Notes under the pieces: model-generated
Told to the model about the DNA's origin: nothing
Databases searched by the model: none
The model's input: the letters and a program-made list of their open reading frames with translations, nothing else
Shown here: in pieces, positions 19,263 through 28,067 of the stretch
How the letters are laid out: every line of letters begins with the position of its first letter
Numbering within the stretch: the stretch's first letter is position 1
Program-made: the position numbers and the translations under genes
NCBI RefSeq assembly: GCF_000621865.1
Contig: NZ_KK211360.1
Coordinates: forward strand, 162,158 to 226,157
DNA from: Pseudobutyrivibrio sp. MD2005
GTDB taxonomy: Bacteria; Bacillota; Clostridia; Lachnospirales; Lachnospiraceae
Reading direction: 5' to 3'
DNA: 64,000 nt

Positions 19263-20159
19263 ATGGCAAAAATTGAAAAACTGTCTGGAAGAAAAAGAGA
19301 TGAACGTATTGCTGGATATGTTTTCGCGCTGCCTGCAGTAGGTTTACTGCTTGCTTTTCTTGCAGTACCAATAATATATACGATTTACTATTCAGTATTT
19401 CAATATCAGGTAATGAGACCAAACGATATTTTATTCGTTGGACTTGAGAATTATAAGAAATTATTTTCAGATTCAGACTTCTGGATTTCATTAAAAAACA
19501 CATTTTACTTCACAATTGTAGTTGTGCCTGTACAGTGCACATTGGCATTGGTACTTGCAATGCTTGTATCAAAAAAATATAGGGGAGTTTCATTTTTTAG
19601 AACGATGTATTTCAGTCCACAGTTAACATCTATGGTTGTTATATCTGTTCTTTGGACTGTTTTATATAATTCAAATCCTAATACAGGATTAATCAATGCT
19701 CTTTTAGCAAATTTAGGAATGGAGCCAATCAACTTCCTGACTAATGAAAAAACAGCCATGAATTCAATCATTTTCATGTCTGCATGGCAGGGAGCTGGTT
19801 ATCAGATGATGATTTTTTTGGCAGGCTTACAAGGCATTCCTAAAGATCAATATGAAGCTGCTTCGGTAGATGGTGCGACACCATGGCAACAGTTTTTGTT
19901 TGTTACACTTCCTAATCTAAAGGGAACAATTAAGTATGTCATTATGATTACCATGATTCAGGCCATGAAGTTGTTTACACAGCCTTATGTAATGACACAG
20001 GGTGGTCCTAGAAATTCAACAAAAACTATGGTGTATTACATCTATACACAGGGTTTCCAAAAAGGAAATTTTGGATATGCCTGCGCAGTTGCTGCTGTAT
20101 TTTTCGTAATAGTTGTGGCTATGTCCCTATTCCTACAGAAAGTAACAGCAGACAAATGA
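19263..20159 (+). CDS. Carbohydrate ABC transporter permease (MalF type)
   Basis: Six-helix permease of the MalF/UgpA type. EAA motif EAASVDGATPWQQFLFVTLP near residue 200. Start at 19263 is preferred because GGGAG (19250-19254) sits 8 bases upstream; the ATG at 19248 overlaps that ribosome binding site region. Pairs with the following MalG-type permease. No ATPase gene is in the operon, so a shared multi-sugar ATPase (MsmK type) elsewhere is expected. Confidence 0.88.
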   Translation: MAKIEKLSGRKRDERIAGYVFALPAVGLLLAFLAVPIIYTIYYSVFQYQVMRPNDILFVGLENYKKLFSDSDFWISLKNTFYFTIVVVPVQCTLALVLAMLVSKKYRGVSFFRTMYFSPQLTSMVVISVLWTVLYNSNPNTGLINALLANLGMEPINFLTNEKTAMNSIIFMSAWQGAGYQMMIFLAGLQGIPKDQYEAASVDGATPWQQFLFVTLPNLKGTIKYVIMITMIQAMKLFTQPYVMTQGGPRNSTKTMVYYIYTQGFQKGNFGYACAVAAVFFVIVVAMSLFLQKVTADK

Positions 20160-20171
20160 AAGGAGTAGCTT

Positions 20172-21017
20172 ATGAAATCTTTAAAAGCGCAAAATGCTCT
20201 TCAAAAAATATTCTTTTATGCTGGTAATACAATTATTGGAATTATTTTTGTGTCTCCACTAATCTGGATGATAGCTGCATCGCTGAAGCCGGAAGCAAAG
20301 ATATTTGCAAATATGAATTCAATAAAGACTTTCATTCCTGAAGAGGCTAGTTTGGACAACTTTATTGAAGTTTTTAGAAGAGTAGATTTAGCTAATGTTT
20401 TTAAAAACACACTTACATATATTTTATTAATACTGGTTCTAGATTTATTAATTAATTCAATCTGCGGATATGCACTTGCTAAATTCCGTTTTAGAGGAAG
20501 AAAACTAATACTTAGTTTTGTTGTAGCGCTTATGGTTATGCCTATGGAGGCTATATTGCTTCCAATGTATATAGAAATGAGCCAATTAGACTGGGTAAAT
20601 TCACTACCTGCACTAGTGGTTCCTTCAATTGCAAAATGCTTCTCAATCTATATGTTTTATAACTTTTTCAAAGACATACCAGATGATTTATTAGAGGCGG
20701 CATCAATTGATGGCAGCTCTCCAATAAGAACATTTTTTAGCATTGTAATGCCTATTTCAAAGACAGTTTATGCTACAGTATTTATCCTTGATTTTGTAGC
20801 ACATTGGAATGATTTCATGTGGCCATTCTTAGTAATGACAGGAAAAGATAAGCGTACAATTCAGCTTGCAGTTCAATCGTTCTTTGGAACACAGCCTGTT
20901 CATTATAGCGCTATTATGGCTTCCTTAGTTTTATCTGCAATTCCAATGATTGTTATGTTTGTATTCATGCAGAAATACTATGTTGAAGGTATTGCTTCTT
21001 CAGGTATAAAAGGTTAA
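20172..21017 (+). CDS. Carbohydrate ABC transporter permease (MalG type)
   Basis: Second permease, 281 aa with six helices and the EAA loop EAASIDGSSPIRTFFSIVMP. AAAGGAG ribosome binding site, 12 bp after the MalF-type gene. Forms the membrane channel with its upstream neighbour. Confidence 0.88.
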   Translation: MKSLKAQNALQKIFFYAGNTIIGIIFVSPLIWMIAASLKPEAKIFANMNSIKTFIPEEASLDNFIEVFRRVDLANVFKNTLTYILLILVLDLLINSICGYALAKFRFRGRKLILSFVVALMVMPMEAILLPMYIEMSQLDWVNSLPALVVPSIAKCFSIYMFYNFFKDIPDDLLEAASIDGSSPIRTFFSIVMPISKTVYATVFILDFVAHWNDFMWPFLVMTGKDKRTIQLAVQSFFGTQPVHYSAIMASLVLSAIPMIVMFVFMQKYYVEGIASSGIKG

Positions 21018-21106
21018 AAAACACAGTTTAATAATCAATTATTTGCTTGATTAATCATCCAAAAACCTATATCGTAAACTATATCCACGAGAAAGGATAA
21101 GAACGT

Positions 21107-22090
21107 ATGGCGACAATTAGGGATGTAGCACAAAGGGCAGGCGTTGGAGTAGCGACAGTGTCTAGAGTGCTTAGTGAAAATGGATATGTAAAAGAGGAAA
21201 CAAGGCAAAAGGTACTTGAGGCAATTCAGGAATTAAACTATACCCCAAATGAGATTGCAAGAAATTTGTACTATAAAAGAACGGGGATTGTTGCTGTAAT
21301 TATCCCTCAAATTTCCCATCCATTTTTCGCAGAATTTGTAGATAAAGTGGTTGTAGAACTATTTTCGTATAATTATAAAGCTATGATTTGCAATACATGG
21401 TCAGATGGCAGCTATGAACTTCAGTATTTTGATATGCTGAAACGCAACATGGTGGACGGCATCATATGTGGAACTCATTCTATTACCAATGAAGAGTACT
21501 TCAATATTGATAGGCCGATTGTGGCTTTAGATCACACATTTGGTAAAGCTATACCGTGCGTTTCAGTTAATCATAAAGAAGGTGGCCGTCTAGCCGCTAT
21601 GGAGCTTATTGAGGCTGGTTGCAAAAACGTGTTGCAGTTTAGAGGCTCTTCGAAAACCGGTTCTCCAGCTTTGCTTAGACATGATGTATTTGAACAAATA
21701 ATAAAGGAACATGGCATTGGCTACCATGAAATATTAACAGACATAAACGATGTGTCTGAAGCATCTGCTGATAAAGCTACTTATGAATTTATAAATAATT
21801 ATTCAGATGTAGATGGTATATTTGGCACAGACATTATAGTTATGTCGGCCATGAAAAGGGCTCACGAAAAAGGAATAGATATTCCGGGTCAATTAAAAGT
21901 GGTAGGTTATGATGGAACAGAGATGAGCAGGCTTGCCTCCCCAGGACTTACTACCATTTGCCAACCGATTGGTGATTTGGCCAAAGAATCAGTCAAAATT
22001 ATGATGGACCTTATTAACGGTAAAGACGTAGATACTAACGAGGTGCATTTATCAGTTAGTTTACATAGAGATAAATCTACGGCGCATTAA
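21107..22090 (+). CDS. LacI family transcriptional regulator
   Basis: LacI/GalR repressor, 327 aa. N-terminal helix-turn-helix ATIRDVAQRAGVGVATVSRVL, hinge helix NEIARNLYYKR, then a periplasmic-binding-like ligand domain (SRASG-type fold with VDGIFGTDIIVMSAMKRA). It closes the sugar ABC operon and is the obvious candidate to bind the two ATGGAACGGGTTCCAT operators upstream of the operon. The C-terminus is a little short of the typical 330-340 aa. Confidence 0.9.
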   Translation: MATIRDVAQRAGVGVATVSRVLSENGYVKEETRQKVLEAIQELNYTPNEIARNLYYKRTGIVAVIIPQISHPFFAEFVDKVVVELFSYNYKAMICNTWSDGSYELQYFDMLKRNMVDGIICGTHSITNEEYFNIDRPIVALDHTFGKAIPCVSVNHKEGGRLAAMELIEAGCKNVLQFRGSSKTGSPALLRHDVFEQIIKEHGIGYHEILTDINDVSEASADKATYEFINNYSDVDGIFGTDIIVMSAMKRAHEKGIDIPGQLKVVGYDGTEMSRLASPGLTTICQPIGDLAKESVKIMMDLINGKDVDTNEVHLSVSLHRDKSTAH

Positions 22091-22134
22091 TATTGTTTAT
22101 ATGACTTTTTCTTCATCCTTCATATTCTTATATA

Positions 22135-22179
22135 GAAGAGGTTTTGAATTCATTTTAGAATTCGGACCTCTTCATTTTT
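22135..22179 (+). terminator. Intrinsic terminator of the sugar operon
   Basis: GAAGAGGT... and ...ACCTCTTC (22135-22173) with an inner GAATTC/GAATTC stem, then ATTTTTT. Confidence 0.8.
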
Positions 22180-22258
22180 TATTGCTATGAATTAGCACTA
22201 GTTTTAAAATGAAAACATGATATGGAATTAGGGGATATTGAGTAAAGGAGGAGGCGGT

Positions 22259-23539
22259 ATGAAGCATAGTATCGATACTTATAGGCTATACGCAGATGAA
22301 AGTGTTATTACATTTTCTGTCAGAATTAAGGTCACCATGAAAGATGAGGTGGATATTAATATTCTAAGACATGCGGTTAATGTTGCAATTAAGAGATACC
22401 CATATTTTGCTGTGAAGGTTGTGCTTGGCGAAGATGGTGGTTATGATTTTGAGCCTAATAATCTAGATGTAGTTGTCATGCCAACACCTAAAAAGCTTCC
22501 GCCTCTTGGAAGTGAAGAAGTGAATCTGCATCTATTGTATGTGGATTGTGATGGGAAAAATATTAATTTTAATATTAGTCATTCTATGTGCGGTGGAAGA
22601 GGTATTCTACCTTGGGTAATGACAAATGTATATCAGTATGTAGTAGAAAAATATGGAGTTACTCCAAATGTGCCTGGAATTAGAAAGCCAGATAGTCCTT
22701 TGCTGCCAGGGGAAGCTGATGAGCCTAGCTTAGAGACAATCCCTGATGAGGAGCCTATTTATGAATATAAGAGTAAAAATCCGGTTGTAATGCTGATTGA
22801 TTATCTCAATGGTTTATATAATCCTTTAAAAAGAAATCCTAATTATTATTTCTTTACATTTAATCAAAAGGACATTATGAATTTTGCAAAAGATAATGAT
22901 TCAAGCGTGGCAGCATTTTTCTTAGTTGCCTTAGCAAAGGCTCTTCATACATTACTTCCAGAAAAATATGAGGTGATTGGCGGTGAAATAGCTCATAATC
23001 CATCGGCGGATATCGGAATGCCTAACACACATTGTGATCTTTTGTCGCATATTCACATTGATTATAAAAGGGATTATTTTAACTATGATATTGATAAACT
23101 TGGTACACTTACCAGAAGCCAGATAATTCTTCAGGCTGATCCTTCAGTTAGCGCTTACGAGCTAAAAAAGCGTCTAATGCTAATAGAAGAAGTCGATAAA
23201 ATTGATGGTCTCAAAAATAAGCGCTCGTTCTATCAGAAAAATGATCCAAGTAGGGGCAAGGATGCTAAGCATGGAACGTTTATTGTAAATTATACAGGTA
23301 AGATGGATTGGGGTGATGTGGCAGACTATGTAGAAAGCTATGGAGCATTAGTAGATGGTCATCTGCTTCTGGAAGTTACATCTATGGCGGATAAAATATT
23401 TGTTACATTCATGCAACTCATCAAAGAAAGCAAGTATGTAAATGCATTTTGTAAAGTAATGGATGACCTGGGAATTGAATATAAGATAGAAGGGCCATAC
23501 AAAAACAATAGGCCAAAGCATCAGGTGCCACAAAAATAG
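22259..23539 (+). CDS. Condensation/acetyltransferase-like protein
   Basis: 426 aa, related in pattern to the chloramphenicol-acetyltransferase-like fold (condensation domains and alcohol acetyltransferases): INILRHAVNVAIKRYPYFAVKV is the typical opening, and FNISHSMCGGRG stands where the HxxxD(G) catalytic motif usually is (His present, Asp replaced by Gly). A second lobe follows. Start 22259 is chosen because AAAGGAGGAGG precedes it closely; the frame extends to a TTG at 22238. Single gene with no carrier protein nearby. Substrate unknown; it could be inactive as an acyltransferase. Confidence 0.6.
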   Translation: MKHSIDTYRLYADESVITFSVRIKVTMKDEVDINILRHAVNVAIKRYPYFAVKVVLGEDGGYDFEPNNLDVVVMPTPKKLPPLGSEEVNLHLLYVDCDGKNINFNISHSMCGGRGILPWVMTNVYQYVVEKYGVTPNVPGIRKPDSPLLPGEADEPSLETIPDEEPIYEYKSKNPVVMLIDYLNGLYNPLKRNPNYYFFTFNQKDIMNFAKDNDSSVAAFFLVALAKALHTLLPEKYEVIGGEIAHNPSADIGMPNTHCDLLSHIHIDYKRDYFNYDIDKLGTLTRSQIILQADPSVSAYELKKRLMLIEEVDKIDGLKNKRSFYQKNDPSRGKDAKHGTFIVNYTGKMDWGDVADYVESYGALVDGHLLLEVTSMADKIFVTFMQLIKESKYVNAFCKVMDDLGIEYKIEGPYKNNRPKHQVPQK

Positions 23540-23632
23540 CTTGAGGCTTTTTATTAGCTGAAATAGTATTAACAAAATTGGGAGAAATGTATGAAAAAGC
23601 TTTTTAAAGGTATTTTATAAGATTTGTGTTTT

Positions 23633-23894
23633 TACGGTAATAGTATTTGAATTGTTTTAATTGTACCGTAGTATTATTTGATGGTTGAGAGACATTTACG
23701 GTAAATGTGTTGATGTTTACGCTGTAATACCGTAGAAATCATATAGAAAATGGAATGTGTAGATTTAATTGAGTTAAATTGAAGAAATATCTTACGGAAT
23801 AGAATCATTAATTAGGCATAGAATTCCGTAAAATGAGCTATATTAAGATTTTTAACTACGGTATGAAACGCATAAAAGATGAATTTGTTCCGTA
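23633..23894. repeat. Phased TACGG/CCGTA half-site array A
   Basis: Eight copies of a TACGGNA half-site, alternating in orientation, in a gene-free stretch. Inverted pairs: 23633-23639/23664-23670, 23697-23703/23728-23734, 23793-23799/23824-23830, 23857-23863/23888-23894. All four pairs span exactly 38 bp with 24 bp inside; neighbouring pairs are 26 bp apart except the middle gap of 58 bp. Interiors share no sequence. Spacings of 31 and 33 bp between half-site centres are close to three helical turns, so all sites face the same side of the DNA. Protein-binding array of unknown purpose. Confidence 0.8.
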
Positions 23895-23912
23895 AAAGAA
23901 GAAATTTAATGA

Positions 23913-23941
23913 CAAATACAGGGGGCACAAATGTGACTATC
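23913..23941. repeat. 29-bp dispersed repeat R1
   Basis: Begins CAAATACAGGGGGCAC and ends TGTGACTATC; an identical 29-bp copy lies at 52709-52737. Possibly an end of a mobile element. It follows array A by 18 bp. Confidence 0.7.
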
Positions 23942-24020
23942 ATACAACCATAAAAACTGATAGAATTACAGTAGACGGCCATTACTAGAAAATGGGCTAT
24001 TTTTAAAACCAGTTTATGGA

Positions 24021-24119
24021 TTGGGAAAGGCTAAGGGCTTCTTCAAACACAGCAATAACTGTGGCTATGAGACATCAGAAGACTTTGATTTTTGCCCTAA
24101 GTGTGGAAGGAGGTTTTGA
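24021..24119 (+). pseudogene. Zinc-ribbon fragment
   Basis: A short open frame reads ...NNCGYETSEDFDFCPKCGRRF and stops one base before the next gene. The CG...CPKCG pattern is a C-terminal zinc ribbon typical of small Firmicute proteins. No convincing start or ribosome binding site exists and an in-frame stop lies at 23961, so it is probably the remnant of a longer gene; a functional short peptide cannot be excluded. Confidence 0.45.
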
Positions 24120-24120
24120 A

Positions 24121-24333
24121 ATGGATGTTAAGGATATTATTACTAAGGTAGCAGGTAACAAGGATCTTTTAGACAAGCTTAAGTCGGCAGATGTTAATCA
24201 GGCAAAAGACCTTTTAAATAAGGCCGGTGTAAAAGTTGACGAGGCTGATGTCAAGAAGGTTAAAGATGCATTAGCCGACGGAAAAATTGATATGAAAGAG
24301 ATTAAAGATATTGCCGGAGGCCTATTTAAGTAA
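24121..24333 (+). CDS. Small charged helical protein
   Basis: 70 aa, Lys/Asp-rich with repeated amphipathic pattern (ITKVAGNKDLLDKLK, AKDLLNKAGVKVDEADVKKVKDAL) and a KDIAGGLFK tail. Start 24121 follows GGAAGGAGG. Longer frame to 24016 overlaps the zinc-ribbon fragment and is not supported. Unknown function; first gene in a run of seven tightly spaced genes up to 26434. Confidence 0.7.
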   Translation: MDVKDIITKVAGNKDLLDKLKSADVNQAKDLLNKAGVKVDEADVKKVKDALADGKIDMKEIKDIAGGLFK

Positions 24334-24362
24334 GCTAGTATTTAGAAAAGGAGCGTAATGTC

Positions 24363-24704
24363 ATGCCATTTATTGATTCAAAAATTACAGTACCAGTTAC
24401 TTCAGAATTGAAGGAAGAAATCAAATCAGAATTAGGAAAGCTCATAACTACTTTAGGTAAAAGTGAAACTTATCTAATGGTCGGAATTGAAGATGCTTAT
24501 GACCTATGGCTTGGTGGTAAGAAGCTTGATAAAGGCGCTTATGTTTCTGTAAGTCTATATGGAAATGCACCAGCAGAATCATACGATAAACTCACAGGCC
24601 AAATCTGTAGTTTGTTTGAGGAAAAGCTTGGAATTCCAGGTAATGCCGTATATGTAACCTATCACCCTGTAAATGACTGGGGCTGGAATGGAAGTAACTT
24701 TTAA
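24363..24704 (+). CDS. MIF-like tautomerase family protein
   Basis: Macrophage-migration-inhibitory-factor/phenylpyruvate tautomerase fold, 113 aa. After Met removal Pro1 (MPFID) would be the catalytic base; LGKSETYLMVGIED and the C-terminal GWNGSNF match the family. Acts as a trimer in relatives. The physiological substrate in bacteria is mostly unknown. Stop overlaps the next start (TAATG). Confidence 0.82.
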   Translation: MPFIDSKITVPVTSELKEEIKSELGKLITTLGKSETYLMVGIEDAYDLWLGGKKLDKGAYVSVSLYGNAPAESYDKLTGQICSLFEEKLGIPGNAVYVTYHPVNDWGWNGSNF

Positions 24705-25099
24705 TGAATAGAGAAGAGTGGTTTGCTCAGCTGTTTACAAGGCTGGGCAATTCTAAATTTAGAACAAGTTTTAAATTAAAGCAAAAAGATATAGACTATA
24801 TACATGAGAAGGGGCTAGATACTATAAGAGATCACGCTGCAGATTTCATTGCTAAAAGAGAAGCTCCTGCTGTTATCCCTAATGATGGCAAGCAAACTCC
24901 TACAAAGGGCCATCCTGTATTCGTTGCTCAACATGCAACAGCTACCTGTTGTAGAGAGTGCATTAGAAAATGGCACAAAATGCAGCCTGGCAAGGAACTA
25001 AGCCAAATTCAGCAAGATTATTTAGTTGATGTAATCATGACATGGATTGAGAAAGAGTTAGAAGCCAATGGGGAGACGAAAGAAGAAAAGAAATCTTAA
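24704..25099 (+). CDS. DUF4186 family protein
   Basis: 131 aa; SKFRTSFKLKQKDIDYIHEKG, HPVFVAQHATATCCRECIRKWH and the QQDYLVDVIMTWI tail fit DUF4186. The HATATCCRECI segment has a His and paired Cys that could bind metal. Function unknown. Translationally coupled to the tautomerase gene and overlapping the HNH gene by 32 nt. Confidence 0.8.
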   Translation: MNREEWFAQLFTRLGNSKFRTSFKLKQKDIDYIHEKGLDTIRDHAADFIAKREAPAVIPNDGKQTPTKGHPVFVAQHATATCCRECIRKWHKMQPGKELSQIQQDYLVDVIMTWIEKELEANGETKEEKKS

Positions 25100-25343
25100 A
25101 TCAGAAGTTTGGAAGAAGTCTAATGGCCTGTGTGCCAAATGTGGTAAAGCAGTGCCTATTGATAAACAAACAATAGACCATTTCATTCCTAAATATCATG
25201 GTGGAACTGATGACTTTAGAAATCTTATTCCACTTTGCAAAGCCTGTAACAGAGCAAAAGGCTCTAGACTTATGTCCGTAGAAGATTGCTGTAAATATCT
25301 AGGCAAAGAATACATAGATGAACTTATAAAATATTCAAGATAA
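25068..25343 (+). CDS. HNH endonuclease
   Basis: 91 aa with two zinc-binding CxxC pairs (CAKC, CKAC) around the HNH core TIDHFIPKYHGGTDD...NLIPLCKACNRAKGS. Basic N-terminus (GRRKKKRN) suits DNA contact. Often solitary in Firmicutes; role here unknown. It overlaps the DUF4186 gene in another frame, indicating coupling. Confidence 0.85.
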   Translation: MGRRKKKRNLKSEVWKKSNGLCAKCGKAVPIDKQTIDHFIPKYHGGTDDFRNLIPLCKACNRAKGSRLMSVEDCCKYLGKEYIDELIKYSR

Positions 25344-25354
25344 TGGGAGGTTAT

Positions 25355-25525
25355 ATGGAAACCTGGTTTTACGTAGTAGAAAGTATTGATGGCGATTATG
25401 CCAATTTAAAGAGAACTGATATTGACACAGATGAGCTCAAATTAGTAGCTCGTGCCTTGCTACCTGCAGATATAGAAGAGGGTAGTAATTTGAAATATGA
25501 ACTGATGCAATATTTTCTAATCTAG
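25355..25525 (+). CDS. DUF3006-like small protein
   Basis: 56 aa: WFYVVESIDGDYANLKRTD followed by a LLPADIEEG segment, resembling DUF3006, a small beta-rich domain of unknown function. Start 25355 is after GGGAGG; the ATG at 25343 lies on that ribosome binding site. Confidence 0.6.
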   Translation: METWFYVVESIDGDYANLKRTDIDTDELKLVARALLPADIEEGSNLKYELMQYFLI

Positions 25526-25538
25526 GGGAGGATAGCAA

Positions 25539-25997
25539 ATGAGCAGATTAAAAACACTTCGTGAATACGTAGATAAAGAACTAAATCTTTTGGAAGAAGA
25601 GAAGCGCACCAGTGCTACAGCACATCTTTATGGTGTATCTCTTGCAGCCACAATTCTAGCAAAGAAACGTGGGCTTAATGAAGAACTTGCAGCAATGGCA
25701 GCAATGCTTCACGATATGCATGCATATAAGAGTGGCTCATATGATGATCACGCACATTTAGGCGCTGATTTAGCTAGAAAGATTCTTGATGAATTAGCTA
25801 TAACTTCTGCAGAAGAAACAGATACCATTTGCTCTGCAATATATCATCATGATGACAAACTAGTAATTGATTCCCCTATGGATGAACTTCTTAAGGATGC
25901 CGATGTAATAGACCATTGTTTTAAAGATTCATCTAAGCCTATCAAAGAAAAAGAGCAAAAGCGATATGAAAACCTTTGTAAAGAGTTCGGTTTGTAG
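25539..25997 (+). CDS. HD domain phosphohydrolase
   Basis: 152 aa HD superfamily protein: AAMLHDMHAYK supplies the His-Asp pair, IYHHDDK and LKDADVIDHC the later metal ligands. Members hydrolyse nucleotides or phosphate esters. Substrate not predictable. GGGGAGG ribosome binding site; in the same run as its neighbours. Confidence 0.8.
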   Translation: MSRLKTLREYVDKELNLLEEEKRTSATAHLYGVSLAATILAKKRGLNEELAAMAAMLHDMHAYKSGSYDDHAHLGADLARKILDELAITSAEETDTICSAIYHHDDKLVIDSPMDELLKDADVIDHCFKDSSKPIKEKEQKRYENLCKEFGL

Positions 25998-26020
25998 AAA
26001 TGATATTTGGGAGGTCTAAC

Positions 26021-26434
26021 ATGTGGTTTGTATTTGCTTTATTATCAGCTATATTCGCTGCCTTAACTTCAATCTTAGCTAAGATTGGTATTGAAGGAGT
26101 AAACTCAAACTTAGCTACAGCTATTCGTACTGTCGTGGTGGTTGCTATGGCCTGGATAATGGTGTTTATCACAAATACCCAAAGTGGCGTAGTTGCTATA
26201 AGCAAAAAGAGCTGGATTTTCCTAATATTATCCGGTCTGGCTACTGGTGCATCGTGGTTATGCTACTACAAGGCTTTGCAGATTGGTGATGCATCTAAAG
26301 TTGTTCCGATTGATAAGCTAAGTGTTGTTATCACTCTAGTTTTAGCTTTTGTATTTTTACATGAAGACTTTACTATAAAATCACTTGCAGGATGTGCACT
26401 AATTGGTGCTGGAACCTTATTGTTGGTACTTTAA
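26021..26434 (+). CDS. Half-size EamA/DMT transporter
   Basis: Membrane protein of 137 aa with five hydrophobic helices and one EamA domain (ALLSAIFAALTSILAKIGIEG, VVPIDKLSVVITLVLAFVFLHE). Normal DMT transporters have two such repeats; single-repeat forms act as dimers. Start 26021 follows GGGAGG. End of the gene run; the repeat with a terminator hairpin follows. Confidence 0.8.
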   Translation: MWFVFALLSAIFAALTSILAKIGIEGVNSNLATAIRTVVVVAMAWIMVFITNTQSGVVAISKKSWIFLILSGLATGASWLCYYKALQIGDASKVVPIDKLSVVITLVLAFVFLHEDFTIKSLAGCALIGAGTLLLVL

Positions 26435-26464
26435 GAATACTAATTTGGGGACTCTTAATTATCG

Positions 26465-26564
26465 TGCGGAAGGCGGGGTGAGGTGGAAATAGAAAAAGGT
26501 CCAGTGGACCTTTTTCCCACCGAACCGACCGACGAAGCCCTTCAGGGCGAGGAGACCTTGAACC
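26465..26564. repeat. 100-bp direct repeat, copy A
   Basis: Identical over 100 bp to 28068-28167. Begins with TGCGGAAGGCGGG, the same 13 nt as the 3' end of the tRNA-Leu gene at 28273 in the same orientation. Contains the strong hairpin AAAAAGGTCC-AGT-GGACCTTTTT, able to terminate in both directions, and GCCCTTCAGGGC. Just outside the repeat CCGACATATATGTCGG forms another palindrome. The rest of the 330-bp gap to 26766 has no other visible feature. Confidence 0.85.
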
Positions 26565-26765
26565 GACATATATGTCGGGAACACCTGTAAAATCAAGGAG
26601 GAAAAGCATGCCGGCATTACCCGTTGTCCCTTTGGTTGTCTTTTTTATAAATCCCTTAATTACAGGCATTTTACACATATTAATACGAGGACATTCTAAA
26701 TTGATTTAATGATTGTTTTAGGTAATACAAGATGATATTATTAACATAAGGAGTAATATATTTAT

Positions 26766-27578
26766 ATGACAGGTATAAACGCAAAAGTTGCGGAGCAGAA
26801 TGATGCTAAGGTTAAGAAGCTTGTCGATGATATGACACTTTTCGACGATGATTTAATGACTTTAGTATTCAACCATAATATTCCAGCAACAGAACTTCTT
26901 TTGAGAATTATTCTTGGAAGAAATATACAAGTAACTGATATTGAAGTTCAAGAGGAATTAAGGAGTCCTATAGTAGGCGGTAGAGATATAACTCTTGATG
27001 TTCATGCGATTGACGTAAATGGCGATGAAATAGATATCGAGGTACAAGGCAGCTCTGAAGGTGCTCATGTACGCAGACCAAGATTTCATAGTGCCGTAAT
27101 CGACTCAAGAATGCTTAAAGAAGGAGATGCCTTTAAGATCCTAAAAGATTCTTATGTAATCTTCATTTACAAACATGATAAATTTGGTAAGGGATTACCG
27201 ATATATAGAGCAGATAGAGTTGTTCTTGAAACAGGAGAGCCATTAAATGACGGCTCACACATTATATATGTAAATGGTAAATATAAAGGAAATGATGAAA
27301 TCGGTATGCTGATGCATGATTTCAATTCAAAGACTTCCGACGGCATGTATTACAAGGAATTAGCCGAAGGTCTACATCATTTCAAGGAAACTGAGGAAGG
27401 ACGTGATATTATGTGTGAATCAGTAAAAAAATACGCAGAAGAATACAAGACTGAAGACAAAATTGAAACTGTTAAAAATCTTATGACAAATATGAAATGG
27501 ACTCTTGAACAGACTCTCACTAATATGGGCGTTTCAGACAGAGAGCGTTCAATAATCACTCAGCAACTTCAAAAATAG
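26766..27578 (+). CDS. Rpn/PD-(D/E)XK nuclease family transposase-like protein
   Basis: 270 aa protein of the Rpn (recombination-promoting nuclease)/PD-(D/E)XK transposase-like family. The catalytic core is around residues 72-100: GRDITLDVHAIDVNGDEIDIEVQ, with Asp in TLDV and the IEVQ motif (Glu-X-Gln in place of ExK, as usual in this family). C-terminal region is helical and variable. Ribosome binding site AAGGAG. Flanked on both sides by identical 100-bp direct repeats, so it may be or have been part of a mobile unit. Confidence 0.8.
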   Translation: MTGINAKVAEQNDAKVKKLVDDMTLFDDDLMTLVFNHNIPATELLLRIILGRNIQVTDIEVQEELRSPIVGGRDITLDVHAIDVNGDEIDIEVQGSSEGAHVRRPRFHSAVIDSRMLKEGDAFKILKDSYVIFIYKHDKFGKGLPIYRADRVVLETGEPLNDGSHIIYVNGKYKGNDEIGMLMHDFNSKTSDGMYYKELAEGLHHFKETEEGRDIMCESVKKYAEEYKTEDKIETVKNLMTNMKWTLEQTLTNMGVSDRERSIITQQLQK

Positions 27579-27586
27579 GCTATAAC

Positions 27587-27629
27587 AAAAGTAGCAGCAG
27601 GACACATTAGTGTCACTGCTGCTACTTTT
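27587..27629. terminator. Strong bidirectional terminator
   Basis: AAAAGTAGCAGCAG (27587-27600) pairs perfectly with CTGCTGCTACTTTT (27616-27629); an inner GACAC/GTGTC stem extends it. It separates convergent genes. Confidence 0.88.
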
Positions 27630-27636
27630 ATATTCT

Positions 27637-27942
27637 CTAAATAAAGGTCTCCAGCGTATCATTTGCAGGACTAAGCATTGCTAATAAATCTTCGCACCAG
27701 CCTGCTTGTTTTTGTGCATCTGGATGGTTAATGGTTTTCATCCATGAATAAACATGCTTAATTATGGCAGTTGCATCCATCTGAGCACTAGTGAATAATC
27801 TATTACCATATTCAGCTATATTATTATTTTCATGCAATTCATCCTGATATTTTAGTGATTTATAGGCTGCGTAATTATTTATGGCACCAGGAATCTTATT
27901 TCCAATATGTCCCTGATATGTTAGATATGCAAATATCTCCAT
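27637..27942 (-). CDS. Hypothetical protein (possible gene fragment)
   Basis: 101 aa open frame, convergent with the Rpn gene and ending at the shared terminator. Composition is protein-like (aromatic and charged residues evenly spread; HGNKIPGAINNYAAYKSLKYQ type segments). No clear ribosome binding site precedes the ATG and an in-frame stop lies eight codons upstream, so it may be a remnant. Not recognised. Confidence 0.4.
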   Translation of the reverse strand: MEIFAYLTYQGHIGNKIPGAINNYAAYKSLKYQDELHENNNIAEYGNRLFTSAQMDATAIIKHVYSWMKTINHPDAQKQAGWCEDLLAMLSPANDTLETFI

Positions 27943-28067
27943 TTCAGTAGCATTTATTGTAGATTACATCAAGACCCCAAAAGCACTATTATGATTTAGA
28001 ATGAGTCTTAATTCCAATGTATTCATCCCTAATAATGTGTCTCTTACAAAGAGAGCAGAATAACCAA

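Noticed and set aside
23633..23894. CRISPR array or RNA hairpins
   Set aside because: Conserved units are only 7-8 bp and alternate in orientation, no cas genes are present, and half-site mismatches in array pairs are not compensated as in RNA stems.
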